DNA of 64,000 bases from an uncultured Bacteroidales bacterium. Its GTDB lineage: Bacteria; Bacteroidota; Bacteroidia; Bacteroidales; Paludibacteraceae. Location: NCBI GenBank assembly GCA_900317745.1, contig ONHW01000009.1, positions 1 to 64,000 on the forward strand. The letters are read 5' to 3'. Below the pieces are notes generated by a model. It made no database searches. It was not told the DNA's origin and saw only the letters and a program-made list of their open reading frames with translations. The position numbers and the translations under genes were made by a program. This document shows positions 9,063 through 19,098 of this stretch, piece by piece (the first letter of the stretch is position 1; each line of letters opens with the position of its first letter).

Positions 9063-9219
9063 TGTGTTTTTTTATGTTATTTTGTTGTTTTAAATTGTTT
9101 CGAATTGATAAGTAATCCGACTGAGAAAAACAGCGGGTAATCACAATTTGCCTTCGAACAAACCACGATAAAACCCCGATAAAGTCGGACAATTGTTGCA
9201 TTACCACAAAATTCCGCTA

Positions 9220-9251
9220 CAAAGTTACTGAAAATTTTTGGAATTTCCAAA
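9220..9251 (-). promoter_or_regulatory. ppdK promoter
   Basis: On the minus strand TTTG (9251-9248), 20 bases, then TAACTTTG (9227-9220). The predicted 5' leader of about 150 bases is unusually long for this window; no obvious riboswitch was recognised in it. Confidence 0.75.
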
Positions 9252-9328
9252 TAATTTGCAAAGAAAAATGACACTTTTTGCAAAGTTGCAGCAAAAAGCA
9301 CATATTATGACCTAAAAATGATAATAAA

Positions 9329-9360
9329 TTTGCAAAAGTAATTTTTTTTTCGTATATTTG
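9329..9360 (+). promoter_or_regulatory. Promoter of the S1/P1 nuclease gene
   Basis: TTTG at 9329-9332 (TTTGCAAAAG), 20 bases, TATATTTG at 9353-9360. Sequence just after the box (CAGGTTGATTTG) resembles that after the murC promoter (TAGGTTGAATTG). Confidence 0.8.
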
Positions 9361-9431
9361 CAGGTTGATTTGCGGACGCGCGGTTTCAGACCTCTGTTTT
9401 CCGCCTTTCTAACGGATGTAAAAGCACAATT

Positions 9432-10211
9432 ATGAAGCGACAACTCTTTGCAATTCTATGCAGTACAATGCTGCTCTTGCCTGCCAACCTTTGGGCGTGG
9501 GGGCAAGAGGGACACAGGATTATTGCTCAGGTAGCCTATCACTACCTCTCATGCGGCGCGCGCAATAAGGTAGATAAGGTGCTCGGCAAGCATGGCATGG
9601 TATATACCGCCAACTGGCCCGACGAGATCAAGAGCGACACTATCTACCCTAACTCGCACGATTGGCATTTTCAGGATCTGGACGCAGGTATGAGCGATTC
9701 GGCTGTTGTCGCTGCATTGACCGATTACCCGAAAGCAGGCGGTAACCTCTTCCGCGCAACAGACAGTATTCGTGCCTTGCTGAAGAATCAGCCCGACAAC
9801 CGCGACGCTTTGGTCTTCCTCGTGCATTTTGCCGGCGACCGCTACTGCCCGATGCACATGGGGCACATGGATGATCTGGGCGGCAACCGTGTGAAAATGA
9901 AGTGGTTCGGCAGCAATACCAATCTGCACTCCGTATGGGATAGCAAGATTATCCAATCGCAAGGTTACTCTTATACGGAGTACGCCGACTTCCTGATTGA
10001 CAAATACGATAGCGAGCGCAAGGAGTTACTCAACAAGTCGGAAGCAGAAATGGTTCTGGAGAACTACCGCCTCACCTCCGGGATCTACGACTACCAAAAG
10101 ACCTTCGACGGCAACACGTACCACTATATCTACAAGTTCCACCAGCCCATGGAGTGGCAACTATTCAAGGCTGGTGTACGCTTGGCAATGTGGCTGGAAG
10201 AGATCTACTAA
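9432..10211 (+). CDS. S1/P1-type secreted nuclease
   Basis: 259 residues. The signal peptide ends at WA, exposing Trp23 of WGQEGHRIIAQVA. In S1/P1 nucleases the mature N-terminal Trp and the following His bind the trinuclear zinc site, so this processing fits exactly. Further zinc ligands are visible in NWPDEIKSD, HDWHFQDLD, LVHFAGDRYCPMHMG and HSVWDSKI. The family degrades single-stranded DNA or RNA and removes 3' phosphates. The likely location is periplasmic or extracellular, for nucleic-acid scavenging. It is first in a plus-strand run of ten genes; the next gene follows after 16 bases. Confidence 0.93.
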   Translation: MKRQLFAILCSTMLLLPANLWAWGQEGHRIIAQVAYHYLSCGARNKVDKVLGKHGMVYTANWPDEIKSDTIYPNSHDWHFQDLDAGMSDSAVVAALTDYPKAGGNLFRATDSIRALLKNQPDNRDALVFLVHFAGDRYCPMHMGHMDDLGGNRVKMKWFGSNTNLHSVWDSKIIQSQGYSYTEYADFLIDKYDSERKELLNKSEAEMVLENYRLTSGIYDYQKTFDGNTYHYIYKFHQPMEWQLFKAGVRLAMWLEEIY

Positions 10212-10227
10212 ACATTTGTTTGGCACA

Positions 10228-11022
10228 ATGCGGGACTTTACCATTCATATTTACGAGCAACTGCTGCAGGCAATTCAGGACGCGGGATACACGTTCCTGA
10301 CGTTCGAGCAATACTGCGAACTTCGCCGTAACAACAACCTGCCGGCACGCTACGTTATTCTCCGTCACGACGTGGACAAACGTCCGTGGTACTCATTGAG
10401 AATGGCAGAGACAGAAGCAATGTTGAGCGCCAAAGCATCGTACTATTTCCGCATCGGCAAGGAAAGCAATAATCCCGATTGCATCAAGCGCATTGCTGCC
10501 TTGGAACACGAGATCGGTTACCACTACGAGGATATGTCGCTCTGCCACGGCGATCACGCCAAAGCCTACGAGCACTTCTGCAACGCTTTGGACTATTTCC
10601 GCCAGTTCTATCCCGTACGCACCTGCTGCATGCACGGCGCACCGATGTCCAAATACGACAGCCGCGCCTTGTGGGATAAATATAGTTACAAAGACCTGCA
10701 ACTCATTGGCGAGCCGTACTACGACGTGGATTTCAGTCAGGTTCTGTATCTCACCGACACCGGCCGTTGCTGGGACGGCTACCGCTACAGCCTGCGCGAC
10801 AAGGTGCCCGAACAACAGCAGCGTTGGAACGATGCAGGCTGGAGTTTTCACTCCACAGGCGATATTATCCGGGCTCTGCAAGACGGCAAACTGCCTGCTG
10901 GTATCATGTTCACCACCCATCCGCAACGTTGGACCGACAAACGACTGCCGTGGCTTAGAGAACTGATTGAGCAAAACATCAAGAATATAATTAAAGGTAT
11001 AGTAAGCCTCCGTCGAGGCTGA
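10228..11022 (+). CDS. Polysaccharide deacetylase-like (NodB fold) protein
   Basis: 264 residues starting MRDFTIHIYEQLLQAIQ. ARYVILRHDVDKRPW carries the Asp-containing first motif of NodB-like deacetylases, and a late FTTHPQRW supplies a typical His. HGAPMSKYD and the EPYYDVDF region fit the barrel. There is no signal peptide, so it is cytoplasmic, as often seen for bacteroidal members placed beside polysaccharide synthesis genes. It sits six bases ahead of a sugar transferase, which suggests a part in surface glycan synthesis. The open frame upstream of this ATG overlaps the nuclease and was rejected. The substrate is not known. Confidence 0.75.
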   Translation: MRDFTIHIYEQLLQAIQDAGYTFLTFEQYCELRRNNNLPARYVILRHDVDKRPWYSLRMAETEAMLSAKASYYFRIGKESNNPDCIKRIAALEHEIGYHYEDMSLCHGDHAKAYEHFCNALDYFRQFYPVRTCCMHGAPMSKYDSRALWDKYSYKDLQLIGEPYYDVDFSQVLYLTDTGRCWDGYRYSLRDKVPEQQQRWNDAGWSFHSTGDIIRALQDGKLPAGIMFTTHPQRWTDKRLPWLRELIEQNIKNIIKGIVSLRRG

Positions 11023-11028
11023 TAGCAG

Positions 11029-12546
11029 ATGAAAGCAGTACTACAGCGTATAGTTACGGATATCAACATTTGGGTTATTTCTGCCCTGCTGTGCATCCTT
11101 TGGCGCGTGGCAGCCGACAAGGCGGCTATCCTTGTGTATGTGTGGCTGTTCCTGGCTATGATGATTCTGTGGATCTTCCTCGGACTCATTACGGGTAAGT
11201 ACCACCGCTCGTATAAGAAAATGTGGTTGTGGCAGGAGATGGTAGGTATGTCCGTACCGGCACTGGCTGAGTTCGCTATCATCCTGTGGCCTGCACGCAG
11301 CTTACTGGCGCTGTTCAATCTCTCCCTGACCGTAGCACTCTGGATGATTGCTATCGTGGCTACCGTCAACGCCGTTTGTATCGTTGCCAAGCATTACTGG
11401 AAGTACGCACAGAACATGGATATTCCGGCAATGGAGATAGAGAAACGCTCCAAAGCCAAGGTAATCCGCAAAGATGAACCGCGTTCCGAACAATCCATCG
11501 AAACAATCCACCAATCTGTACTGTCCATCACCACTGAGGAAGATTACCAAATGTTGGTCGGAAAAGCCCACCTCAATTCCCGCCAGACAAAGATTGTAGC
11601 CAACCGCGACCGGTTCAGTTTCCTGCAAATACCTGATTACGAATATAAGACTTTGGTTGACCTCACGCTTTTGAACGATGCCAAAGGTATCAACCGCCGC
11701 TTCTGTATAGTCAACCAAAAGTTGCCCGACAACGGCATATATGTTTGCTGCTATCGCCCGCAGGAGTATATGAAACAGAAGATTCTGAACAAATATTTCT
11801 TCCCGCTGAACTGGGTGATTTATTTCTTCTACTTCTGGCATAAACGCGTTGTTCCGCGTCTGACATTGTCGTCGCGTCTGTACTACGACCTCACCAAAGG
11901 TCGGAAACGTATGCTCTCCAAGACCGAAGTCTTCGGACGCCTGTATTACTGCGGCTTTGAGGTGGACGAGGTCGTACCTATGGGACATATCGAGTACGTC
12001 TTTGCCCATCGTAAGATGCAACCCTACCCGCAGGAACAAATCAAACTCTACGGCCCGCTCATCAAACTGCCGCGAATATGCAAGGACGGTGAGATCCGTT
12101 TCTTCTACAAGTTCCGAACCATGCACCCGTATGCCGAATATATCCAGGATGTAGTCTTCGACGAGCAAGGCGGTATGGATATAGCCGATAAGGCGAACGG
12201 CGATTGGCGTATATCTTCGTGGGGACGCGTAATGCGCAAGTATTGGCTCGATGAACTGCCCATGCTGATCAACTGGTTCAAGGGTGATGTCAAACTGGTC
12301 GGCGTTCGTCCGTTGTCCAGAGCAATGTTCAACAAGTACCCCAAAGACCTGCAGCAGAAACGTATTCTGGCACGACCGGGACTTATTCCGCCGTTCTACA
12401 TCGATCACCCGAAGACCTTCGACGAACTCTTTGCCAGCGAGAACAAGTATCTCGACGCTTACCTCAAGCATCCGATTGCTACGGATACAAGATACTTCTT
12501 CCGGACAGTTTACTCTATCCTGTTCAAACGCATGCACAGCGCATAA
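11029..12546 (+). CDS. Bacterial sugar transferase (phosphoglycosyl transferase family), initiating glycan synthesis
   Basis: 505 residues. About four membrane segments lie within residues 8-125. The C-terminal third has the sugar-transferase hallmarks FFYKFRTMHPYAEYIQD, GRVMRKYWLDELPMLINW, KLVGVRPLS and ARPGLIPPFY. Family members transfer a sugar-1-phosphate from a nucleotide sugar to undecaprenyl phosphate. The middle (about 150-330) replaces the usual CoA-binding-like domain and contains GRLYYCGFEVDEV...IEYVFAHRK, an arrangement seen in longer bacteroidal members. The order deacetylase-like, sugar transferase, SDR suggests a glycan operon. The donor sugar is unknown. Confidence 0.85.
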   Translation: MKAVLQRIVTDINIWVISALLCILWRVAADKAAILVYVWLFLAMMILWIFLGLITGKYHRSYKKMWLWQEMVGMSVPALAEFAIILWPARSLLALFNLSLTVALWMIAIVATVNAVCIVAKHYWKYAQNMDIPAMEIEKRSKAKVIRKDEPRSEQSIETIHQSVLSITTEEDYQMLVGKAHLNSRQTKIVANRDRFSFLQIPDYEYKTLVDLTLLNDAKGINRRFCIVNQKLPDNGIYVCCYRPQEYMKQKILNKYFFPLNWVIYFFYFWHKRVVPRLTLSSRLYYDLTKGRKRMLSKTEVFGRLYYCGFEVDEVVPMGHIEYVFAHRKMQPYPQEQIKLYGPLIKLPRICKDGEIRFFYKFRTMHPYAEYIQDVVFDEQGGMDIADKANGDWRISSWGRVMRKYWLDELPMLINWFKGDVKLVGVRPLSRAMFNKYPKDLQQKRILARPGLIPPFYIDHPKTFDELFASENKYLDAYLKHPIATDTRYFFRTVYSILFKRMHSA

Positions 12547-12554
12547 ATGACAAA

Positions 12555-13346
12555 ATGGTAAATGACAAAATAGTAAATAGCTTTGCTTTGGTTACGGGCT
12601 CAAGCAGCGGTATAGGACTTGAGTTCGCACGCCAGTTGGCACAACGCGGTTATCCGCTTATCCTTGTCAGCAACGAGGATAAGATCAACGATTGTGCCCG
12701 GCAACTCAGCGAGCAGTACAACATTGTTACCCATGCGCTTGTTCGCGACCTCGGCACACAGGATGCACCGCGCGAACTCTACGACTACTGCCATGAGCAA
12801 GATTGGACGGTAGAAGTCCTCGTTAACAATGCCGGCGTGTATCACGACCGGGACATCCTTGACGACAGCGAGGCGTTCACATCACTCATTCTCAACTTGC
12901 ACATGTACACACCGGCTATGCTCTGCTACCTGTTCGGGCAAGACATGCGCGAGCGCAGGCGCGGGTATATCCTTAATGTCTGCTCCGTTACCAGCCACAT
13001 TGCCGCACAACGTCTGGGCACCTACGGCAGCACCAAAGCGTTCCTCGCAAGTTTCACACGCGCGCTGCATATCGAACTCAAGCCGTTCGGAGTGTACGTC
13101 ACCAACGTCAGCCCGGGTGCTGTGGATACAGGACTATTCAGTATCCCGAAGTGGGTAACCAAAGCCGGCAAATGCCTCGGCATAATTGTCAGCCCGCAAA
13201 CGCTCGCACGACGCGGATTACGCGCACTTTTCCACGGACGCAGCAAGGCTACTATACCCTGCGTGTTCTGGAAAATCCTCTGCGCCATTATTCTGCTCAT
13301 CCCTACTTGCCTGCTCCGCCTTATCCGTCGCCTCGGCTGGTTCTGA
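12555..13346 (+). CDS. Short-chain dehydrogenase/reductase, SDR family
   Basis: 263 residues. The Rossmann motif VTGSSSGIG is at 13-21, NNAG follows after strand 4, the catalytic Ser is in NVCSVTSH, and the Tyr/Lys pair is in YGSTKA (Tyr157, Lys161). The hydrophobic C-terminus (ILCAIILLIPTCLLRLIRRLGW) suggests membrane association, as in SDRs of the DltE or 3-ketoacyl-type subgroup. It could modify a lipid or a glycan precursor; the substrate is not determined. It lies eight bases after the sugar transferase and 70 before valS. Confidence 0.85.
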   Translation: MVNDKIVNSFALVTGSSSGIGLEFARQLAQRGYPLILVSNEDKINDCARQLSEQYNIVTHALVRDLGTQDAPRELYDYCHEQDWTVEVLVNNAGVYHDRDILDDSEAFTSLILNLHMYTPAMLCYLFGQDMRERRRGYILNVCSVTSHIAAQRLGTYGSTKAFLASFTRALHIELKPFGVYVTNVSPGAVDTGLFSIPKWVTKAGKCLGIIVSPQTLARRGLRALFHGRSKATIPCVFWKILCAIILLIPTCLLRLIRRLGWF

Positions 13347-13416
13347 CGCAACAAGCAAACAACCTATCAGCAACTAACAAACAATCTATCATACGTAAAA
13401 TATAAATACAACATAC

Positions 13417-16110
13417 ATGGACTCAAAGTACAATCCTACTGACATTGAAGCACGCTGGTATCAATACTGGCTTGACAACAAACTCTTTCACAGCGAGCCG
13501 GACGGCCGCGAACCGTTTACCGTAGTTATTCCTCCTCCGAACGTGACCGGTGTACTCCACATGGGGCACGTGCTCAACGAGACAATACAGGATATCCTTG
13601 TGCGCCGCGCACGCCTTGAGGGCAAGAACGCCTGCTGGGTACCCGGTACCGACCACGCATCGATTGCCACCGAGGCTAAAGTGATCAAGCGTTTGAAAGA
13701 ACAAGGTATCAACAAGTCCGACCTCACACGCGAGCAGTTCCTCAAACACGCCTGGGATTGGACGGACGAACACGGCGGCATTATTCTCAAGCAGTTGCGC
13801 AAACTCGGCTGCTCCTGCGATTGGGACCGCACCGCTTTCACCATGGACGAGACTCGCTCACGCGCTGTGATCAGCGTGTTCTGCGACCTCTATCGCAAGG
13901 GACTCATCTACCGCGGTCTGCGTATGGTGAACTGGGATCCCGAACGTCAGACTGCCCTCAGCGACGAGGAGGTGATCTATCACGACGAGCACTCGAAGTT
14001 CTACTACCTCAAGTACGAAGTGGTTGAAGAGCCCGGCAAGTATGCGATTGTGGCTACCACACGCCCCGAAACCATCTTCGGCGATGTTGCGGTATGTATC
14101 AACCCGAAAGAGGAAAAGAACCAGTGGCTGCGCGGAAAGCACGTGCGCATACCTATTGTAGGTCGTGAGATACCAATCATCGAAGACCGTTATGTGGAGA
14201 TCGGCTTCGGTACAGGCTGCCTCAAAGTAACGCCTGCACACGACGTGAACGACTACATGCTCGGGCAGCAACATAACCTTGTTGCCTACGATATATTCAC
14301 GCCCGACGCTCATATCAACCTCGATACCATCGAACCCGAGATTCGCAAGAACGTGGAGAAGTTCCACGGCATGGATCGCTTCGACTGCCGTAAAGCTATG
14401 GCGGAAGACCTGCAAGCCGCAGGACTGATGGATCATGTCGAGGATTATGACAACAAAGTCGGCTACTCCGAGCGCACGAACGTACCTATCGAGCCGCGCT
14501 TGTCGCTGCAATGGTTCATCCGCATGAAGCACTTTGCCGACATTGCTCTGCCGCCTGTAATGAACGACGAGATAGTGTTCTACCCCGCCAAGTACAAGAA
14601 CACCTACCGCAACTGGCTGGAGAACATCAAAGATTGGTGTATCTCGCGCCAACTCTGGTGGGGACACCGCATTCCTGCATACTACGACGCCGACCTGCTT
14701 GCGCAGACCGGCCTGGAGAACTACCCGGACGACAAGATCATTGTATCCGAAACCAAACCCGAAGGCAACTACGTGCAGGACGAAGGAGCATTGGATACAT
14801 GGTTCAGTTCGTGGCTATGGCCTATCTCCCTTTTCATCGAGAAAGACCAGCAGATGAAGGACAGCACCTGGAAAAACAAAGAATTGGAGTATTACTACCC
14901 CACTGCTGACCTTGTTACAGGCCCGGATATTATCTTCTTCTGGGTAGCACGAATGATCATGGCGGGCTACGAGTACCAGGGCAAGATGCCGTTCAAGCAC
15001 GTATATTTCACAGGTATTGTGCGCGACAAACTCGGTCGTAAGATGTCCAAATCGCTCGGCAACAGTCCCGACCCGCTCGACCTGATTGAGCGCTACGGTG
15101 CTGATGGTGTGCGTATGGGCATTCTGCTTTCCGCACCTGCCGGCAACGATATCCTGTACGACGATAGTCTCTGCGAGCAGGGACGTAACTTCTGCAACAA
15201 GATCTGGAACTGCTTCCGTATGATGAAAGGTCTCGAGGTTGCCGATATCCCACAACCCGAAACAAACAAATACGCCATACAATGGTTCGAAGCCAAGCTT
15301 GGCGAGACTTCCGCCAATATTGCCGACCTGTTCAGCAAGTACCGCCTCTCGGAAGCCCTCATGGAGATCTACAAACTCTACTGCGACGAGTTCAGCGGCT
15401 GGTACTTGGAGATGATCAAACCTGCCTATCAGCAACCTATTGACCGAGCCACCTACGAGGCTACAATGGCGTTCTTCGACCGCCTGCTTGTTCTTCTCCA
15501 CCCGTTCATGCCGTTCATCACCGAAGAACTGTGGCAGAACCTCTGCGAGCGCAAACCGGGCGAGTCGATCATGGTCGCACCGCTCAACAACGCAAAAGCG
15601 TTCCGTTCCATCGAGGGTTTATCGGAGGAATGTCGAGCCAATGTCGAGAGTATCCTAAGCAATACGGAAACCTTAAAGGAGATTATTGCCGGAGTTCGTA
15701 ACATCCGCGCTTCGAAGAATATCCCGCAAAAGGAGTGTCTCACCCTCTATTTCAACAGTGCGGACCGCTACGAATGTGCCGAACTGCTGAAGAAACTGGC
15801 AAACGTAGAACTTGCTGACTCTAAACTTCTCTCAACGCTCAACGCTCAACTCTCAACGTTTATCGTAGGCACTACGGAGTTCGCTATTCCGATGGACGCG
15901 TTCATCAATGTGGATGAGGAGATCAAGAAACTCGAGGCTGACCTGCAGCACCAGCAAGGATTCCTCCGCGGCGTACAAGCCAAACTCTCCAACGAGCGCT
16001 TCGTGCAGAACGCCAAACCCGAGATTGTTGAACTCGAGCGCAAGAAAGAGCACGACGCTCTCGCACGTATCGCTACCATCCAAGAGAGCCTGGCTAAACT
16101 GAAAAAATAA
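13417..16110 (+). CDS. valS: Valyl-tRNA synthetase
   Basis: 897 residues, class Ia. The HIGH motif appears as HMGH (48-51) in [10 protein letters not shown], the CP1 editing domain has [13 protein letters not shown], and KMSKS is in [11 protein letters not shown] near 542-546. The anticodon-binding domain follows and a C-terminal coiled coil (about 830-897) is typical of ValRS. It charges tRNA-Val in the cytoplasm. Within the coding sequence, bases 15829-15862 are low-complexity (a repeated CTCAACG-like phrase encoding [10 protein letters not shown]), and near 15612 the phrase TCGAGGGTTTATCGG matches an intergenic tandem repeat at 2629. Confidence 0.97.
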   Translation: MDSKYNPTDIEARWYQYWLDNKLFHSEPDGREPFTVVIPPPNVTGVLHMGHVLNETIQDILVRRARLEGKNACWVPGTDHASIATEAKVIKRLKEQGINKSDLTREQFLKHAWDWTDEHGGIILKQLRKLGCSCDWDRTAFTMDETRSRAVISVFCDLYRKGLIYRGLRMVNWDPERQTALSDEEVIYHDEHSKFYYLKYEVVEEPGKYAIVATTRPETIFGDVAVCINPKEEKNQWLRGKHVRIPIVGREIPIIEDRYVEIGFGTGCLKVTPAHDVNDYMLGQQHNLVAYDIFTPDAHINLDTIEPEIRKNVEKFHGMDRFDCRKAMAEDLQAAGLMDHVEDYDNKVGYSERTNVPIEPRLSLQWFIRMKHFADIALPPVMNDEIVFYPAKYKNTYRNWLENIKDWCISRQLWWGHRIPAYYDADLLAQTGLENYPDDKIIVSETKPEGNYVQDEGALDTWFSSWLWPISLFIEKDQQMKDSTWKNKELEYYYPTADLVTGPDIIFFWVARMIMAGYEYQGKMPFKHVYFTGIVRDKLGRKMSKSLGNSPDPLDLIERYGADGVRMGILLSAPAGNDILYDDSLCEQGRNFCNKIWNCFRMMKGLEVADIPQPETNKYAIQWFEAKLGETSANIADLFSKYRLSEALMEIYKLYCDEFSGWYLEMIKPAYQQPIDRATYEATMAFFDRLLVLLHPFMPFITEELWQNLCERKPGESIMVAPLNNAKAFRSIEGLSEECRANVESILSNTETLKEIIAGVRNIRASKNIPQKECLTLYFNSADRYECAELLKKLANVELADSKLLSTLNAQLSTFIVGTTEFAIPMDAFINVDEEIKKLEADLQHQQGFLRGVQAKLSNERFVQNAKPEIVELERKKEHDALARIATIQESLAKLKK

Positions 16111-16112
16111 CC

Positions 16113-16132
16113 ATCAGCCAAGCTTGGCTGAT
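16113..16132. repeat. 20-bp perfect palindrome between valS and pssA
   Basis: ATCAGCCAAGCTTGGCTGAT, perfect dyad. It begins three bases after the valS stop and ends 13 before the pssA ATG. No T-run follows, so it is not a classical terminator. It may stabilise or attenuate the transcript. Related copies lie at 6313-6332 and 36249-36266. Confidence 0.75.
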
Positions 16133-16145
16133 AAACACAAATGTT

Positions 16146-16865
16146 ATGAAAAAGCTCGTTCCTAATATCATCACCTGCTGCAATCTCCTCTCCGGAGCAT
16201 TGGCAGTAATGCTGGCGGCTGAAGGACTGTTCCATTGTGCTTTCGGAATGATCCTGCTTGGCGCTATCTTCGATTTCTTCGACGGCATGAGTGCCCGCGC
16301 ACTCAAGGTCAACAACCCTATCGGCAAGGAGATCGACTCGCTGGCTGATGTTATCACGTTCGGCCTTGCTCCTTCGGTAATGCTCATGCAGGCTATCCGT
16401 CTCTCGACCGAGAACAGCAACTACGCCTGGGGCTGGTGGTCGTCTGTGGCACTTGTCATGGCGGCATTCTCCGCACTCCGTCTGGCTAAGTTCAATATCG
16501 ACGAGCGGCAGACCTCTTCGTTCATCGGACTTGCTACACCTGCCAACGCCATTTTCTGGGGCGCGCTTATCGCTGCGTTCCCGGATATGGCTTCCTGGGC
16601 ACAATTCATGCCGTGGGCAATGCTTGCAGTCATGGCAGTCAGCTGCTGGCTGCTGATCTGCGAACTGCCGCTTTTCTCTTTGAAATTCAAGAACTTGAGT
16701 TGGCAGGACAACAAGGTGCGTTACATCTTCCTGATCGGTTGTGTACTGATTATTGCCTTGTGTTGCACGTATGCCGCCGCTCGCGCCAACTGGCACTACG
16801 CCATGTTCAGCGGCACGGGTATAATCCTCTGGTACATCATTGCCAACCTGTTCCCCGAGAAGTAA
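16146..16865 (+). CDS. pssA: CDP-diacylglycerol--serine O-phosphatidyltransferase
   Basis: 239 residues with about seven membrane segments. The CDP-alcohol phosphotransferase motif is complete: D43xxD46G47xxA50R51...G60xxxD64xxxD68. The early NIITCCNLLSG and the PssA-like layout point to phosphatidylserine synthase, which makes PS (the precursor of PE) in the inner membrane. Its substrate CDP-diacylglycerol would come from cdsA, also in this window at 53870-54763. Confidence 0.9.
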   Translation: MKKLVPNIITCCNLLSGALAVMLAAEGLFHCAFGMILLGAIFDFFDGMSARALKVNNPIGKEIDSLADVITFGLAPSVMLMQAIRLSTENSNYAWGWWSSVALVMAAFSALRLAKFNIDERQTSSFIGLATPANAIFWGALIAAFPDMASWAQFMPWAMLAVMAVSCWLLICELPLFSLKFKNLSWQDNKVRYIFLIGCVLIIALCCTYAAARANWHYAMFSGTGIILWYIIANLFPEK

Positions 16866-16885
16866 CTATTAAACAGCTACATATC

Positions 16886-18352
16886 ATGAAAAAATGTACA
16901 TTTCTTATCAGTTTTGCCCTATTGGCTTCAATGATCCTGAATGCAGAACCTATTCCGGATGGTTACTACAGTTCTATTGAAGGAAAAAGCGACTCTATAT
17001 TAAAGTCCACTCTCTGTCAGATTGTTGGTGGTGGCGTCCGCTATGAATATGGAACAACCAGCTACCATACATCATCCAATCCGCCGCAGTGGGAAAAGGG
17101 CGACCTGAAAGCATACGGCACATGGCAAGCATTGCCGCTTACCGACCGACGAGAAGATGGCTCTATCTGGGATATGTATTCCAATAGTGTACGCTATTAT
17201 CCTAACAAACTAGGCGAATCCGGATGTTCACTTAATATTGAACACTGCCTGCCTAAATCATGGTGGGGAGGTGACGTCAATGATGCATACAAAGATTTGT
17301 ATCACCTTAATCCTTCTGATGCTCAGGCCAATAGTCAGAAGAGCAACTATGCTCCCGGACACGTTCAAAAGGGTGACAAGTTTGATAACGGCTCATTCCG
17401 AATGGATAGTAAAAGTAAATCGGCTTACGGATATATATGTTTCGAGCCTGCGCCTGAATACCGCGGAGACTTCGCTCGTGCGTACTTCTATATTGCTACT
17501 GCTTACGAAAATATTAAATGGTCTGACACGTATATCTCTGCCGGATATATCCGACCTGACAATTATCTCTTCTTCTCCGATGCTATCATACAAGTATTGC
17601 TGGATTGGCATCGCGAAGATCCTGTTAGTGACAAGGAGATTTGTCGTGCCGAGCAGATATCTTCCATCCAACATAATAGAAATCCATACATTGACTATCC
17701 TGAACTGATAGAACACATCTGGGGTAACAAGAAAGGACAATCTGCATCGTTGGATAATCTTATATGTACCTACGGAACTGGCACATGTAGCGAGTATGTT
17801 CCTCCTACTGATACAGAGCACAAGTTTGACACATTGCTCAATTTCCCTGCTTTGACCAAGGGTATTGTTAACGCAGTACCCAACTGCTATGCCAGCGACA
17901 AGATTCAGTCTAACGGCACATCTTCAATCACGATGGGAGCAAGTGCTACAGATGGATTCCTTTCGTTCAGCAAGCTGAATCTGCAGAAAGAGGCTACACT
18001 GATCTTCCGAGCATCAGCATATAATACCGCTACATCGATGCAATTGGATATCTATGCTGGCGATCAACTTATCCGCACCATAAGCGAGAATGTAGAAAAC
18101 TACACTCGTAATGAGGTGCGCTACACCACCACTATCCCTGCCGGTACGGACTCTGTCAGCATTGTATCTGTTGGTGGTGCAACCACCAAACGTGCATGTA
18201 TGCAGGAATTGTATCTGCTCACGCCTAAATCGGAGATTGAAACAATCCTTTCTTCCGCATCCGCAGCACAACCTACTGCCAAAAAGGTATTCATCAACGG
18301 CACATTATACATCATTGTGGGCAACCGCACCTACTCTGTTCTTGGATTATGA
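16886..18352 (+). CDS. Secreted endonuclease I family protein
   Basis: 488 residues from the ATG at 16886; the upstream open frame overlaps pssA. The signal peptide ends near LNA. The endonuclease I (EndA/NucM, beta-beta-alpha metal) core is at about residues 30-300, with LNIEHCLPKSWWGG (catalytic His) and YKDLYHLNPSDAQANSQKSNYAPG. Residues about 310-455 look like a beta-sandwich accessory domain. The final 22 residues (KVFINGTLYIIVGNRTYSVLG) match a short C-terminal motif frequent on secreted Bacteroidales proteins and probably connected with export. Probable role: extracellular nucleic-acid degradation. It overlaps the PAP2 gene by four bases (ATGA). Confidence 0.88.
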   Translation: MKKCTFLISFALLASMILNAEPIPDGYYSSIEGKSDSILKSTLCQIVGGGVRYEYGTTSYHTSSNPPQWEKGDLKAYGTWQALPLTDRREDGSIWDMYSNSVRYYPNKLGESGCSLNIEHCLPKSWWGGDVNDAYKDLYHLNPSDAQANSQKSNYAPGHVQKGDKFDNGSFRMDSKSKSAYGYICFEPAPEYRGDFARAYFYIATAYENIKWSDTYISAGYIRPDNYLFFSDAIIQVLLDWHREDPVSDKEICRAEQISSIQHNRNPYIDYPELIEHIWGNKKGQSASLDNLICTYGTGTCSEYVPPTDTEHKFDTLLNFPALTKGIVNAVPNCYASDKIQSNGTSSITMGASATDGFLSFSKLNLQKEATLIFRASAYNTATSMQLDIYAGDQLIRTISENVENYTRNEVRYTTTIPAGTDSVSIVSVGGATTKRACMQELYLLTPKSEIETILSSASAAQPTAKKVFINGTLYIIVGNRTYSVLGL

Positions 18353-19098
18353 TCACTTTGACCGAAAGTATCAAGCGCAATAGCGTATTTCTTGGTTTAT
18401 GGTTAGCGTCAGTTTTGGCGCTAACCATTGCTCTCATTCTTATTGACAAAGGCACGCTGCACCTGCTGCTTTGCGATCATCACTCGGCGTGGGCTGACCG
18501 CCTGCTGCCCGTTTTGTCCGACACCTGCCACTGGCTGCCATACGCACTTTCGGCTGTCTTGCTCCTTTGGCGTTGGCAAGCCGGAGTTTTTATGAGCGGT
18601 TCACTCATCCTCTCTACAATCATCACCCAGACAATCAAACATATTGTCCGTGCACCGCGTCCGCTCACTTGGTTCGCTGAGAATATGCCGGACGTATCCT
18701 TGCCGCTTACAGAAGGCATAAACATGCACCATTACCTCAGTTTCCCTTCCGGCCACTCTACCACCTTCTTTTGTTTGTATTTCGCTTTGACAGCTTTATT
18801 TACTTATTATAGTTATAGCGCCTCACCTGTTTCTGCCAACGCATTCTGGGCAAAACTTTTCCCCAAAACACAAGCAACGCCTTCCTCTTCTCGGAAAGCG
18901 TCGCCGTCTGTACAAATAGCCGTTCAGTTATTGTTCTTTTCTTTGGCAGCAGTTGGTTCGTATTCTCGCATTTACCTTAGCCAGCATTTCGCACTCGACG
19001 TCCTTGCCGGCATGCTCATCGGTGTCTTTAGTGTCGCTCTCGTCGCACATATCTTCGTTGCAGTTTTGCGCCGCAGAACGGATTCCCGAACCGCCTAA
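18349..19098 (+). CDS. PAP2 superfamily membrane phosphatase
   Basis: 249 residues with five or six membrane segments. All three phosphatase motifs are visible: KHIVRAPRP, FPSGHST and SRIYLSQHFALDVLAG. Family members dephosphorylate lipid phosphates such as undecaprenyl pyrophosphate, phosphatidate or lipid A at the outer face of the inner membrane. ATGA overlap with the endonuclease gene implies translational coupling. Its 3' end overlaps the convergent M23 gene by four bases. The exact lipid substrate is not resolved. Confidence 0.9.
   Translation: MITLTESIKRNSVFLGLWLASVLALTIALILIDKGTLHLLLCDHHSAWADRLLPVLSDTCHWLPYALSAVLLLWRWQAGVFMSGSLILSTIITQTIKHIVRAPRPLTWFAENMPDVSLPLTEGINMHHYLSFPSGHSTTFFCLYFALTALFTYYSYSASPVSANAFWAKLFPKTQATPSSSRKASPSVQIAVQLLFFSLAAVGSYSRIYLSQHFALDVLAGMLIGVFSVALVAHIFVAVLRRRTDSRTA

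Noticed and set aside
11302..12537. 411-codon minus-strand open frame
   Set aside because: Antisense to the sugar transferase gene; no protein-like motif.
15606..15650. Repeat insertion in valS
   Set aside because: A 15-base phrase matches the 2.6 kb tandem repeat, but the encoded residues fit the ValRS sequence, so chance similarity is likely.
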